Source of the DNA: Pleurodeles waltl
Taxonomy: Eukaryota; Chordata; Amphibia; Caudata; Salamandridae
Length of the DNA: 64,000 nucleotides
Direction: 5' to 3'
NCBI RefSeq assembly: GCF_031143425.1
Contig: NC_090451.1
Span: forward strand, 663,118,575 to 663,182,574
Shown piece by piece: positions 45,901 through 61,359 of this stretch. The position numbers and the translations under genes were made by a program. Position 1 is the first letter of the stretch, and each line of letters begins with the position of its first letter. The notes beneath the pieces were generated by a model. That model was not told where the DNA came from. It made no database searches and saw nothing but the letters and a program-made list of their open reading frames with translations.

Positions 45901-47421
45901 AACTATGGCAAGAAAGACTATGGCTCTTATTCAGAGGTTGGAGGGAAATGAAAATCTTCAAACATGTAAGACATGGAAAACAAAAAGCAGAGCCCACTGA
46001 TCAAATATCCTCTACATTTCTGTATTTATGGTTAAGACAATTCAGCTGTATACTTAATGTGTCCTCCATAAAATTTAAGAGGGGATTTTCAGTTCACCTA
46101 AAACTCCTAAACTTGTCTAGGGTCGGGGAATCCTTAAAAGGCTCAGGATCATTACAGCCTAACTATGAAGGCATCTCTAGAAGGTGGAGGGGTGGTTGAT
46201 GTCCTCTGCTGTTGGGAGTCTTTTGCACGCCCAAGAAAGCCTTTTGCAGTTAAAATGGTATTGTAACCTGTTTGCTGCATATTGCCATTAGACAGTGAAA
46301 TGCTTTCAGTGGGATTTTGTCTGTCTATCATAAAACATCGGTGAGTACAATGGAGTGTATGAACCACAATTAAAAAGAAGGTAAAGAGGTGCTGCTGCAG
46401 AGGTGGCGGTCAAACACAAGAGCAGCATTGAAAGACATGACATAAATGAGCATGACAAGAAAGCCAGCACGTTTTAAGCAATGGGCTGGTCCTTCACCTT
46501 CTTTAAGTATTGGTATTGATCACAATAGGTTTAAAAAAAAAAACCTTAGTGACAGGTTTGACAACTCTAGTCCACCCGCAGAATGGTGGGAGAGGAAGGA
46601 CAAGGAGCGGGCCTAGACCACTATCAGGACAAGGAGGATTAGGACCACAAGTACCAAATCCAGGAAGCGCAAAAAGAATCAGTCAATGAGTACAAAGATA
46701 TTGGCCATAAGGACTAAGGTCAGGAGTACCACAGGGCCAGGAACATAAGAACTGGCTCTAGAGTACCACATCCACTGAGGGACAGATGAAGCCTCCAGGA
46801 GAACCACCATTTTGTGAAGACATATTTACTGGTCCTTCATTGACATCATTTGTGCAACCTTAAAGCTACTGTACTCTCTTGTGCTCTCTCTCTCTCACAA
46901 ATACACTGTGATCTACACACCTTTCGCCATGCACCAATTTTGTGGACTGCTCAGTGTATGGAAATTTCCAGTAGGCCATCTCTGGGTGGGCAAAAAGGCT
47001 TTCAGCCACAAACTAGTCACCCTTTATCCTGGTGTTAGGTTGCAGTAGTGATCCTACCCTATGGGTGGGCATATCTTTTTGGTAAACCTCCTAAAAGGTA
47101 GGACATGACCTCTACTGCTGAACATCCAACCAAAAACAAAGAGTAAATGCTGTGAACTCCCAGACTGCCCAAGCCACTGGAGAAAAAAAAAGCAGAGGAC
47201 ACAAATGAACACTCTTCGGAATTCCTACACTTGGGAGGCAGACATCCCACCCCTTCATGAGGGGCAGGTGTGAGGACCAACTCATCAAACGTCAAAGGCC
47301 CAGTTCCACAGTCCAGTGACCAAAGAATGACCTGTCACCATGCAGGGTAAGGACCAAGCCTTGATTACTGAAGGATGACTTTCCACCACTGAACATTACA
47401 TTCTCTTTCTGAGAGCCTCAC
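42927..47421 (-). other. ENTREP3 intron F-G (4,495 bp)
   Basis: Contains the 5'-truncated LINE at 45050-45838. A plus-strand open frame at 43583-43954 with a hydrophobic start has no splice or promoter support. 'gggcctgattcacaaa' at 43552 looks like a MITE end, but its partner was not found. Confidence 0.7.
45050..45838 (-). mobile_element. 5'-truncated L1-like LINE, 3' end of ORF2 plus poly(A)
   Basis: The minus-strand frame (open from about 45831, stop near 45214) encodes about 205 residues. It includes IQTYYLHTAYLTPIKLHRAG, then CPRCRNPTADIFHMVWTCP, the Cys/His C-terminal region typical of L1/Tx1-type ORF2 proteins (C-x2-C, H, C). After the stop a short 3' region with AATAAA leads to a run of about 17 A on the minus strand (45049-45066 as T on plus). 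An in-frame TAA near 45833 marks the truncation point. The tail indicates insertion by target-primed reverse transcription. The coding part is intact, so the copy is fairly young. Target duplications were not found. Confidence 0.8.
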
Positions 47422-47487
47422 CAGTGTCTCCGGAAAAGTTAGAAGCATCTTCCTCCAAAGCCTTAGTGTAGAGAAGCTCCTGGTAAC
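47422..47487 (-). CDS. ENTREP3: ENTREP3 coding exon F (66 bp)
   Basis: A micro-exon on the minus strand: acceptor ttgtcatacag, donor gtgagg. Its first two bases complete Gly with exon E and its last G starts Gly with exon G. The peptide is YQELLYTKALEEDASNFSGD then T, matching the conserved FAM189B segment 'FRDLYTKVLEEEAASVSSADT' by recall. The acidic stretch after LYTK is kept. At 66 bp it keeps the frame if skipped. Confidence 0.9.
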
Positions 47488-47706
47488 CTGTATGACAAAA
47501 ATGAACATGAAAAAGTCCCATAACTCTACAGAAATACGCTTAGATCCTTTTTATCTGTGTATACTTTAGCAGAGTGAACAAAAAAAGACAAGCTCAAATC
47601 ACCTACTAACACAGGCATAAAGACGTGTTATGACAGTCACATATGTAATTAGAGATACAAGTAATTCCTCAGTGTGACCGTCATAGAGTGCATCCATCAC
47701 TTATGT

Positions 47707-47918
47707 CAGTGGTTCTTTTGACTGCTGTGGACCCCCACTTTATCATTACTGGAACCCAGGGACCCCCACTGAATCATTATTGGAATCCGGGGACCCTCAT
47801 TGAGTCATTACTGAAAGCTGGGGACCCAATCTGTTAATATTTTTTAAGCAGTCGTGGACCCCCTGAGAAGGCTTTGCGGACTCCCATGGGTCCCTGGACC
47901 ACAGGTTGGGAACCATTG
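47707..47918. mobile_element. hAT-type MITE, perfect 8-bp target duplication
   Basis: Begins CAGTGGTTCTTTTGACTG and ends GGTTGGGAACCATTG (inverted ends). ACTTATGT flanks it on both sides (47699-47706 and 47919-47926), 8 of 8. The body has 'attactggaacccagggaccccc' units, as in the 533-bp copy at 6163, which makes it an internally shorter relative. It starts about 220 bp upstream of exon F on the coding strand. Confidence 0.9.
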
Positions 47919-50099
47919 ACTTATGTTATTATTAATCATGTGACGTTATTGTGCATTTATCATGCCAGTTGGGATGTTGTGTCAATAAGCATACCCCATT
48001 GGTTTACAAAGAATCATTCCCTATCAGACACTTTGCTGCACTTGTCACATAATCCATGATGTGATGGATAATTTTCAATTGTTAATAAACAAAAAGTTTC
48101 AAGCTCAGATGTATCAAATGCTACAAAAAGTGGTACATGGAAAGATTGAAGACAACACACTCAATCTTTTGAAAAAGTTAACATGCCATCTTTCTTCTAT
48201 TAATTTTATTATTTAATAGAGTAGTGAGAATTTTGTTTAGAGAAGATCTTTTGCCTTCCTCAGGAAACCAATACTCTACATATGAATGTGTATTTGAAAC
48301 TGGGTTGATAAAGTCAATGTATATTTGTCAAGGGTATTTTGTTGTTTCAAAATGCAAGCATGTTCATGTTTATCTTGGAAAGTTCTAATGGCATCAGCTA
48401 CTTCAAGAGGCTATTCAAAGTTTAGAAGACCTAAACGTTTTGAATAATTAATTTTGGTCTGATATTCTTAATCCTAATGTGTTTATTAGGGTGTACTGTA
48501 AGTTGCTCAAGATAATTAACAAACTTTGTAAAAAGAAGACTTGTAAAATAATCTTGTAGAAAGACAGAAAACGTAACTTCAACAAACAAATACATATTTT
48601 AAGGAATATGGCAAGTAAAAATAGGAGCCTTTGGAAAAAAAAAACGGGCATAATGGAAATAAACGGCGGCGCTGCTCAAAGGCGAGCTTAGCTGAGTGTC
48701 TTGCAACTCAAACGAAGACGAAAGACTCAAGGCTACTGCACCAGACACCCTACAACTAAGTCTTCCATGGCAGAGTAATGTGAGGTTAAACGGAAGTGCT
48801 TAGAAGATTACACCACTGACAAATAATTGTAGATAAGTCACGACTAGGGTATAATAGAGCAGTGAGAAAGTGGGGCAGCTGTGCTGCTATGTGTAGCAAT
48901 AGATGCAAACAGACAAAATGGAACGAGATTCAAACAAAAAAAAATTACAACAAAAATAAGGGATGGCGTATTCAAAGTCGGTAGGAGGGTGTGAGAAAAG
49001 GTGTCGACTGAGTGGAAATAGCCACCCTTCAAATCAACCATAAAAGAAGAAATGTTTGCTATACGAAGGGCAAAAGAGGTTAGCGATGGGTCATGGGCAA
49101 ATATGAAAGCGTATATTGCCAGGTTTTTAGAAGCAACAGGAAAAGCAAGTTGCAGAAAAGAAGGTATACGGGGGTACCTACAGGTGTGAATGGGACTTTA
49201 GGGCATACATTGATTATTTTAAAAAACTTGTTACATCTCACAGGATGTACTCCAATAAAAAAACATAAAAATATAAACAGAACCAAGGGGCACTTGTATA
49301 AATTAGCCTGACAGGGAAAATAGTGTTGCCAATTCACCGTCTTAAAAATTATTTTGCAGGGAAGCGACTCTAAATTAGACCTATATCCCATCCAAATAGG
49401 GCTCTAACATATTACGTTTTTGTATAGTGTTTCGTATTGGAAACAAGAGCATTCAGCGACTGTATACTGTCCGAACAGAATAACCATGAATCTAAATTCG
49501 AGAAGGTATGTTTTAAATCAAAGTTGGGATTCAAGTGTGTATTCAAGTAGGCTTGTGTTCGGCTAAGAGTAACATTGTTTATATTGAACATAAATAAAAC
49601 AGAAGCATATATTGTTGGTAAAATAACATTTTAATTAGAATCTGGTGAATGTGTACATGTTTCTTTCCTAAAAACCCTCTATATTGGCCATTGTATTTGG
49701 ATGCCCTTGTAATGCTGACTGTGTGTTACAATGTCAAAATAGCTAGAAAATTCCACTGAATGTGCTGTGCAATTTCCTTTAATCATTTAAGAAGGTTATC
49801 CTTGTCTTAACACAGCCCACTTCAGGATATGGTTCATCACTGCCACATAATATTACAACCACCATTCATTTAATCAGTCATTCGAGTCACATCACTGCCA
49901 CTTGTACCAAACAGTATACTAACTTTCTCCCAAAGACACAAGCCTTTCAGGGTCACAGTGATAAGTAAGCTCCTCTAGTTTGATGTGAAAGACGTCAAAT
50001 AGACCTACTATTAACAATACACATAAGTGGGCTTTGTGTCCTCCTTCTTCATCCATTGGATTTCTTCAACAAGCCTCTTGAGACAATCTTGCCCAGATC

Positions 50100-50340
50100 T
50101 AACAATATTTGACGCAATGCAGCAACACAACTTGCTGTGCTGCATCAAATGGAGAGAGCAGGAATGCACCATAGTTACTAAAATATGTTGCATTCCTGCT
50201 CGCTCTCTGCGCTGGTGCACTGAGTGCTGCATAGCGCCAACAAAGACATCCTTGCACCACAGTGCAAGGGTGCCGGTGTTACAGGCAGGATTGTTTTCAT
50301 GCTAGAAGGGACACCTTTCTACACAAAAACAACCCTTAGA
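50100..50340. repeat. fragment of the 7902-8535 MITE family, inverted
   Basis: Blocks such as 'gttgcattcctgct', 'gcgctggtgcac', 'aggattgtttt' and 'gaagggacacctttct' occur here in the same order as in the reverse complement of 8260-8470. Terminal repeats are missing. Confidence 0.6.
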
Positions 50341-51058
50341 AGCATATTCCTGTTTCGATTATTCCATTATTTAGACAGTGCAACACCAGAAGTTTGACAT
50401 AATTAGCTTCTATCGTGCTCCGCAGACCTTGATGAACTTTTGGAGGTCATTACGATTGAGACTTAGCATCATAGGATTCTCATCCCTTAACATGGTCTTT
50501 GGGAGGATTTTGTGAATGATTTTGGTCATCGATATTATACAATGGTCTAACTTAAGTTTGATTCCTTCTTTTCTGACCTCCCTATCAGCACTCCATAATC
50601 GACACATTATAGTTCAGATGATGACCCTTGAGTAATTGGGGTCGAAATGGCATCGACAATCGAGACAGCGAAAATAGGCTTTTGGGATTTACTACATGAT
50701 ACTTCTTAATCCTTCTCTCAACATTTGGTGCATGTACTAAAAGCAATATATTTTTTGCGTACGTGCTGTTTGCTTTTCTTCTTTAATGTGTATCACATGC
50801 GCCGTTCATGGGCACTAGTCCACAAGCACTATGTGTTCACTTTGGTTTATACACTGCACTTATTGTTTTTGATATATGTTGATGATGCTGTGTATAATCT
50901 TCTGTTTATTAATTGACAGCACAAATGTAGTAACTTCTGAGTGTTTTCCCCTTAAACGCAGGGCACGACTGCAAATATATTTACTTATAGCACACACACA
51001 TGCATTCAAGTGCCTGTGTGGCCATGCAACAATCCTCACACATATCGGGTTCACTTAC

Positions 51059-51655
51059 CAGCTTCGTAAGACATGGAGATGCCTGGGTCACTGTGCGACT
51101 TCTGGAGTTTTCGGGGAGCCGTAGCTCCAACTGGTGTGCGAGGTTGGGACAGCTCGCTGTACCTGCGCTGCGGGCACTGCGCAGCCTGGCAGGAAGAACC
51201 ATGGTGCGGGCAGGCTTGGCCTCTATCCCGTGTCACTCCAGCAGAGTTTTTACCCTTCACCCGCACCTCTGGGAAGCAGGGTCCAACAGAGTGGGCAATG
51301 CTCTCTAAGCGGTTGCAGCTGCGGGTTTCGGCTCCTCCCACGTGGGGCAGAGTGTCATTGCGTTCGCCAGGTGTGGAGCACGAATATGACCGCTCTCCTC
51401 GTGCCCTGGGTGTTGGGGTTTCCTCGAAGGGTCCCTGGAGGCCAAAGGTAGGGCTGCGCAGGTGATGACCACACTGCACGCAGTCCACACTGAGGCAGTA
51501 GTCTGCGCGGCTCCGCTGGATGGACCGGAAGAGGACGTAGTCCACTGATCGGATGGATCCCTGCATGTCCAACAGGCACGAGTCCTCAGAGGGGCTACTG
51601 TCATCCGGGATATCAACAATCTCTGACATGACCAAAGAGGCGCTGTCCATGGACA
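51059..51655 (-). CDS. ENTREP3: ENTREP3 coding exon E (large cytoplasmic-tail exon)
   Basis: The minus-strand acceptor is cttctttcag and the donor gtaagt after GAAGCTG; 597 bp, phase 1 at both ends. The peptide carries the blocks that identify FAM189B/ENTREP3: MDSASLVMSEI, SSPSEDSCLL, VDYVLFRSIQRSR, ADYCLSVDCVQC, LQGPFEE, RSYSCSTPG, GPCFPEV and KSHSDPGIS. Human FAM189B has closely similar blocks in the same order, by recall. The segment is cytoplasmic, Ser- and Cys-rich, with many candidate phosphorylation sites and no known fold. It has no stop or frameshift. The sequence is GC-richer than the flanking introns, as expected for a constrained exon. Confidence 0.93.
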
Positions 51656-54600
51656 CTGAAAGAAGGGAAGCTCATGAGGATCAACACTTCAACACACAAG
51701 CTTAATGAGTCAAACACACTAGCATCATGTATTATATCAAAATGGACAAATAAGTGGGTAAACAGGTTTCACATAAGAGAATTACCTCCTCAACCCTCTT
51801 CCGTGCTCTAGTCCTTCATCACATCATGAGAGCATTCCCCTTGTACACTCATGCTGGTATTTCAGGTGGAGCCATGAACATGGGGTAAGTGTGCCTTTTT
51901 TCTTGTTTTGAATCAGGTAAAATGTGGCACTGATGATTGTGGTAATTCGCTTTTGTTACCAATCACCTTGGTTTCCACTTATGTGTCTGATGAGGGTGAA
52001 GAAGGAATAGGTATTTTAGGTCGTACCACATTTCCCTCACTTCCGTTGGTCTGTCTCTTGTGATTTTCTGGAGACTTCCATTGTTAGTGAAGAGGCTGAA
52101 TACTAAGTGATCCAAAGACAGATTTGAATGGGGCAGTTCAAATGTCTCATCAACTTTACGAATCTAAGACTCATGACAAGAACCATGATCACCACTGAGC
52201 TTCCTTAAAATCGTGGTGTGATGGTCACGGCCAACATCCATGTTTGCTTGGGGTTAGTACTCTACAATATGATGGAGCAATCTGCAGCTCTTACGGGTTT
52301 TAGGGAGTCATATGGGCCTACATGGAGAAGAAATGTTTGCAATCAGTCTTCTGAAGGGTTCTTGTTTACTCTATCGACAACTAAAGGCTCCTCCTTAGCT
52401 CTGCAGTTTTCCGAAGGGCTTGATTTGAGCCTCTCCCTGAGATACTGGTGCAGCACCTTAAGTTTAGGGTTATATTTCTGGTTGCTATCAGGATTCTGAC
52501 ACTTATGGGCTTTAAGTAAAATTTATCATGGGCATTTTGCTTAATGATTGGTATCTGGGCATTTTGCCCGACATACTGCTTTTAAATCATGGCCATAGAG
52601 TAATCTCTAATACATCCTCTGAGTTTCACATGAAGCATTAAATTGTGTTGACCTCATATTTCTGGATCCAGGATCAGAGAATGTTAGAACAAATCTTCTG
52701 GGTGTCAGACCACCATAGTAACTTACTTCGACTCAGTAGCAGAGGTCATCAAATACAGTAAGCTATTTGTTAATTTGGGTCCTGCGAGGTGTGGTTGGAA
52801 TCCTTCAACATCTCATCCACTAGTTGGGCTCAGACCATCATGTCTGTGGCCCATGAATGGGCATAAGTGGATCATCCAGGGTTTTCTCTCTACAACTCTA
52901 GCTGTTTACTGGACCGTGGCTCAAGGGGTCTCTCTGAAGGATATTTATAGATCTGCATTAAGGCGACCACATCAAACTTTGTGGAGAACTGAGAGCTCTG
53001 GAGTTTGTGTCTAAGGTGGTGTTCTATGTACTGATGGAGTATTTGTACAAGCATTACATTCGTCTGTGTAGCTGCTCTTAGAGTGATGGCTGTTTTGCCC
53101 TGTATTCAAAGCCATTAAACAGAGATTTTGTATATCTTCATGATGGAATTAATGAAAGAGACAAGGAAAAGAGCTGATGAGGCAATGCAACCTTTACTTA
53201 CAGGTAAACTCTTTACACTCATCCTTTTTCCTCATCAGAGGCCAGGGTAATTACACAAGACGAATGGTGGCGACCTGCATGCCCCTGCTGCGTAGAGGGA
53301 GAGGGCAAACTAGTCTTGTTGGGTTTATACTGACATGGACACATGTCAAAAGTGCTCTCCATAGACGGAGCAAAGTCCTTCACACTGTCAATACAGGTCA
53401 CAACACACAAGTTAAAAAGGAAGAAGGATGCACCAAATCGTTTTTTTCATTTTCCAATTTATTTCTCCATGAACAAGTTCAATTATACCTACAGTATGTC
53501 CATACTGAAAATTCCAATTTGATTTATAAACCACAGTTCTCTTTTGTATAGTGTTTGCCAAACACAATTCTATCTTGCATGCCAGTGGGTGTTTTGCAAC
53601 TTTAACAGCGCTGCTTCATCCTTGAATTGATAATCATATTATTTGGCATGTTGAACCAGAGTTTATTTTATTTACCAATACCTATAGAATGAATACAAAT
53701 AAGGTGTAAGCAGAACTAATTGCTGATCAGTATGTAAACTAGACTATGGTTCCATTAAAAATTCACACATATCATTCCATGAAAGAATTTGTAATGAATT
53801 AATACCTACATTCACGTCATTGTAGAAAACAAAATTTTCTTCAGATATTTTGACCATATATCGTTGAGAAACTGGGAAATCATAATAGCAAAAAATAAAT
53901 AATTTATCAGAAGCAAAACCCTAAATTCATTAACATTTATATCCACAAGGTAATAAAATGTTCACTATTCTAACTGACAGGCCTGCGATTAATAGTTCGA
54001 TTAATAGATAACCTTGTGTTCTTGTTTGCTACCTCATAAGTTCACTAAAAGGTTTAATCCAACACAATACTCTAATTGGAAACATGAAGATCTATCTAAT
54101 TTTCATCATTATTTATATTCTATTGTATTTCTATTCATTCTATTGACATCCGTGTATAAAGATGAACTCTGGATTAATATGATTATCAATTCAAGGATAT
54201 ACTGTCTCTACCATGATAAAGCGACATGCGTGAAGTCATGGAAACGTGTTTGCAGGCCATTAACAAGAGAGAATTGTTGTTGGTAAAAATAGTCAAGAGA
54301 GAATTGATATTTATAGATCAAATATGACATTTCAACTATGAAGATACAGAAGACATAGTTGAACTTGTTAGTGAAGAAATAACCTGGAACTTGTTAAAAT
54401 ATTTTGATGCCCCCTGTTCACATTTCCATTTTAAGATTGCAGCCTTATTGAGAGTAAGTATTTTAAGATAGCTGGAGTCTACGTGAACGTGGAATAATCA
54501 TGATGTAAGGAAGGACGGCAATGAGGTAGTTTGAATGGAAGTAATGAGATTACCCACAAATAATTAAGATATTAGCTTTATAATCAAGCATCACAAATTA

Positions 54601-55153
54601 AACTCAACAATGAAAACGGGATACATTGAAAATAAAATGATAGTAAAATGCTGCACTTGAGTTATGATCAAACTCAACTACATCAATATGTTAAAATTGC
54701 ATCCACCGTCTTGATAAACTCATGAGTGTCAAAATATTAAGCTTGGACGTTTAACACACTAACATCAAGAATATGACGTGGTTAAGATGACTAGACTCTT
54801 AGCGGTAAATGCTTGATAGTCAATGTGTTAACTCCTAAGCAATGGGGTATGAGTATTAGTATTATGTTTCACTCACAAGTTCCAACATGGTGAACATTTC
54901 CATACACGCAGACATCACAGAACGGATCTCATGAGCGTCTTCACAACAAGCTTGCAAATGTCATTTCTATTAAATTCATGAGTATTTCAATAAATATGTG
55001 GCCATTACTATTTTAAAGGTATCTCTTTTCCTCTTCCCCTCTTTATTTCTTCTTTCTTCTTGCTCTCCACTTCGTCTCCCTCTTCCCACCCTTACATCTT
55101 CCCACCACCTTCGTATTTCTTGTTGAGGATGGTTCACGTAAGAGACTTCTTAC
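51656..55153 (-). other. ENTREP3 intron D-E (3,498 bp)
   Basis: AT-rich, with no mobile element recognised. 52218-53014 and 53177-53551 have short plus-strand frames without motifs. Confidence 0.7.
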
Positions 55154-55244
55154 CTTCTCCACTGAGGACTGTTGAGCTCACCCCGTTGCACGGACTTGTC
55201 CGGGATCCTTCTTGTGGCTGGGTATCAAACACATTCAGGGTGGC
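55154..55244 (-). CDS. ENTREP3: ENTREP3 coding exon D (91 bp)
   Basis: Acceptor ttgtgtgctgcag, then GCCACCCTG; donor gtaagaag after GGAGAAG. Phase 0 at the start and 1 at the end, agreeing with exons C and E. The peptide runs from ATLNVFDTQPQEGS to VLSGEG. It corresponds to human 'ATLFDPQLHDGS' and is the variable linker between the PPxY region and the conserved tail. Short but supported by both splice sites, phase and position. Confidence 0.85.
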
Positions 55245-57499
55245 CTGCAGCACACAAAGCAAGCAAGATGAAGCTTTGATGAAATGGGTGAATGATGAAA
55301 CATAGCTATGATCCCATGCAGCGATCAAGTCGAGGTGCTTGAGGTGAACAATCAGATAATTGTTTCATACAGGAACCTTTAAGGGAGCAGTCGCATTTCA
55401 TTTCTTGTATCATATTTCAGCGCCCACCCTTTCTGCTCTTGATCAAGTACTATAGACCGAAATGAACCCCTGAATTTTGCCTTTTTAATGTCCAATACAT
55501 CCAAGATTTCACTCTTTGTCAGGCAAACGGACTACATTTCTTGCACCAATATCCCTTACACTTCAAAAATATTCCCTAAAACATTGTTTGAATTATGTCC
55601 AGTGCATCCAATAATACATAATTCACAAGAGCAATTCAGCACCATCTGGTACTGCCAACCATTTAGGACCGTAAACACCTCTCAACCCACATCTCAATGA
55701 AAAACGCTTACAGCGGATGCAGCATAGTCTAGAGATGTGCCTTGCAGAAGCACAGAAGGGACCATGTAGCTGGGAGATATGGACGTCAGCCTGAACCCTT
55801 CACTGGCAGCGGCACAGGATGCGGCCTAGACTTGTGTGCACAATCGAGTCCTTAGGAAAAGTCGCACTTTCAGGCTAGGTGGCCGTCAGATGGTGTTTAC
55901 CTCGTTGAAGCTGTTCTGGGGCAAACTAGAAGTCCAGTCAAACTGTGCTTGCCTTAGGAAAAGGTTGTTTTCTAGCAAAGACCCTGTTCTTCGGCCACTA
56001 AGGTCTTCCCATTGCGCTCTTACTTCACACCTTTCTCATCATTGTCTTTGCAGTGCCCTAGGTGCGCACAGTTGTATCTGTCTGTGCCTGTGGCTTTACG
56101 GAAGCCCCCGCTGCTGGGCTCATCTATGCCTGGGCAAAAGGAGGGTGATTCAGCCTGGGCATTTGAGGTTTAGGCACTAGGAGGAGACATGCAGTCATGT
56201 GGCAACCTGATTCTTACCCCTCTAACAGAGCCGCACTCCACTCCTGTCACCCAGTTCACAGTACAGTGGCAGCTGTCATTCTTCAAATACAAATAAACTG
56301 CAAGAGACAAAGGCAGCATTGGCCTGTTCAATCCCCCATAACTCAAACCAGCTGTCAGCCCATGCATAAGCTGCCGTTACCACTGCTGACTGACAATCTA
56401 CCCCCCTCCACACACACACATCATACGATTTGTTGCTTAGGATCCGGGAACTAGGTATTGTGGTAACAAATGTATACCATATTGAGTGTTTACCCAAGGA
56501 GCCACTTCTTTCAGTGCAATGACTTCCATACCACGCCTGTGAAGTCACCTCCTGCTGTGTCACTTGGTCAAAAGTATTGTCCTAAGGCTGATGAGTTCCA
56601 TCTTAGGAAAGTTGAAAGCTTTAGTGCTTTCTGCATAATCACTCCCAAACCACAGAAGAACACTCAGAAGGCCACAACCACATGAGCAGCTGATCAGGTA
56701 GGTTGGGGGTGAGGCCCAGAGTACTGGAAGCCCAGGACAGACTTCCATGGGTAGCATGGCGCCATGGCCTACCCCTAGGTAGGATGCTGAACAGATAATT
56801 GATTTTTACCCTCAGCATCCAATGGCTACCACCCTTGCACTACAACTTCATCCTTGCCTCTTATGACATATTTGTTTCTGCATCTCTGTAGTATGTCTCT
56901 CATCATCTGCGAGACATAAAGGGATCCGTTTGAATACACAGTGGAGTCATCTGCAACACATCAGTCACCTGTTTCAATAAGATCTCTCTGTCGATTGAAC
57001 TGTGAGACTTATTCCAATGTTTCCAATGTCCAACTCCCTCTCAGGCTTTGATTCCTCTCTTCACATGGCCCTGATTTCCAGCTCACTGTCACGTCCTGTG
57101 TCCTCTTACTCTCAAACCTTGCTCCGTTTTAACAGACTGACATACCTTGCATTCTGTCATAGTCACCCCTATATTCAGGGTCACACCAGGGTCTTTACTA
57201 GTAATGATGCAGTTCAGGGTGCGAGCCCTACAACCAATCAGCACAGCACATCACAACCAAACAGAGCAACCAACATTACACCAACACCATTCTGCGCAGC
57301 CGACTGCGCACCGCCCTCCATAAACAGTAGACATACAGGGACCAGGAGAGGGCCAGGAGTTCCAGATCCCAGCACGCAAGGCCTTCTTATAGACCTTACG
57401 TTTTTCTACTACTCCACGTCGGATCACCAGCCTTGCTGTCAAATTCACAGCATCGCATTGCTTGACTTCCCGTAAGGAGCTGAGATGTTATCACTTTTC

Positions 57500-58505
57500 T
57501 GCCTTGACACGTCATTCTCTAATGGCATCCGCTCCAACCAGTCTCTTCAGAGTCCTATTGTAACACTGTCTCTGCTATGCACTTATACCTATTTTCTTCT
57601 TCTAAACCCATTAACCTCTGTTTTTGTGGCACATTAAGTGCCTGTCTCTAATATGCTCCATCACCTGGCCGCCTCCTTCGGCCCCACCTTGTGACTGTCT
57701 CTTCTGAGTCCAGTTACCTATCATCTCTGAGCCCTGTCACCTTGCAGTCTTCTAAGAGTTCGGTAACGAGGTTATATCCTCTCTCTAAATGTCTTCACCT
57801 AGCTATATCTTATAAGTCTTGTTTCCCTAGCTGTCTCTCATTAGTTTCGTTCCCTGGCAGTCTCTTCTGAGCACCCTGAGCCTTGTTAGCCCCCTCTTTC
57901 CCATCAGTTGCTTTATCTGGCTGAATGTCTTTACCCGCAGTCTCATCCGAGTCCCACCGTCAGACTGTCTCTTTGGGCTCTTTATAGATCTGAGTCTCGA
58001 GACCTGGTTGTCCCCTGGGTGCCTTTATCGGGCTATCGCATCCAAGAATAATTTCTTAGCTGTCTTCTCTGACCTTCGTTGCCCAGATCTTCGCTCGAGT
58101 GCCTCACTTAGCACTCTCCATAGTGTCACTGCATGACTGTCCCCTCCAGGTCTTGTAATCTACCACTCTCCTTCAAGCCACCTGAGCCTTCCTATCTGGC
58201 TGTCTGTCTTATTTTGCTGTGTCCTATCAGACTTGGTACTTGGCTGTCTCGTGAATGCCTTTACTTTGCAATTTCCCACTGCATGACTCTCTCCTTCGAC
58301 TCAAACTCCCACTGCATGACTCTCTCCTTCGACTCAAACTCCCACTGCATGACTCTCTCCTTCGACTCAAACTCCCACTGCATGACTCTCTCCTTCGATT
58401 CTTACCTGATCTCTTTTGAGTCCCATTCCCTGGCTTTTCCCTCTGTCTCGATTTATTTGACTTGTCTCTCTGCATCGCTTTACCTGGCTGTCTCTTCGCA
58501 TCTTT
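57500..58505. repeat. decayed pyrimidine-rich minisatellite ('cctggctgtctcttctgagtcc')
   Basis: 'gctgtctct...gagtcc' phrases recur at about 40-bp spacing in strongly diverged copies across the interval. Inside it 58275-58400 is a much younger exact array. The repeat reaches the donor side of exon C. Confidence 0.6.
58275..58400. repeat. 33-bp exact tandem repeat, 3.8 copies
   Basis: The unit begins CCCACTGCATGACTCTCTCC and repeats at 58275, 58308, 58341 and 58374 without differences, except that the last copy changes near its end (tccttcgatt). It lies in the intron 110 bp downstream of the exon C donor. The copies are identical, so the expansion is recent. Confidence 0.95.
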
Positions 58506-58509
58506 TTAC

Positions 58510-58609
58510 CTGGCTGTCTCCTCTGATTCCCATGACGCTCTCATACGATGGGGGGAAGTCTGTAGGGTGCAGAGGAATCGGGCTGTCCATCGATCCGTTA
58601 TAGGTTATA
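58510..58609 (-). CDS. ENTREP3: ENTREP3 coding exon C (PPSY motif)
   Basis: The minus-strand acceptor tattcacag is followed by TATAACC, and the donor is gtaaaa after AGCCAG; 100 bp, phase 2 in and 0 out. The first T completes a Ser codon begun in exon B. The peptide is ITYNGSMDSPIPLHPTDFPP followed by SYESVMGIRGDSQ. It is almost identical to human FAM189B in this stretch. FPPSY gives a PPxY motif of the kind bound by WW domains of NEDD4-family ubiquitin ligases and WWOX. No open frame longer than the exon surrounds it. Confidence 0.92.
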
Positions 58610-61239
<2,630 letters not shown>

Positions 61240-61347
61240 AACATGAATGATATCCAGAGAGAAGATCTGGATGCAGCAGATGACAGCCGACAAGGTGCAG
61301 ATGATGGTGGAGAGTATGGTGAGACCACAAACACTGAACAGGAGGTC
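61240..61347 (-). CDS. ENTREP3: ENTREP3 coding exon A (last transmembrane segment)
   Basis: The minus-strand acceptor ctctctcccggtgtctag is followed by GACCTCCTG, and the donor gtaagt follows CATGTT. 108 bp, 36 codons, phase 0 at both ends. The peptide is DLLFSVCGLTILSTIICTLS followed by AVICCIQIFSLDIIHV, a hydrophobic membrane span. It matches the fourth span of human FAM189B (NLLFSVCGLTICAAIICTLS by recall). The protein is a four-span CD20-like membrane protein of the endosomal pathway. Earlier exons for spans 1-3 are not in the window up to 64000. The acceptor's upstream region merges into the minisatellite at 61360. Confidence 0.92.
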
Positions 61348-61359
61348 CTAGACACCGGG

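Larger units (their letters stand above)
47488..51058 (-). other. ENTREP3 intron E-F (3,571 bp)
   Basis: Holds a hAT MITE (47707-47918) and a MITE fragment (50100-50340). Otherwise AT-rich with no recognisable content. Confidence 0.75.
55245..58509 (-). other. ENTREP3 intron C-D (3,265 bp)
   Basis: The part nearest exon C (57500-58500) is decayed tandem repeat. The remainder has no recognised element. Confidence 0.7.
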
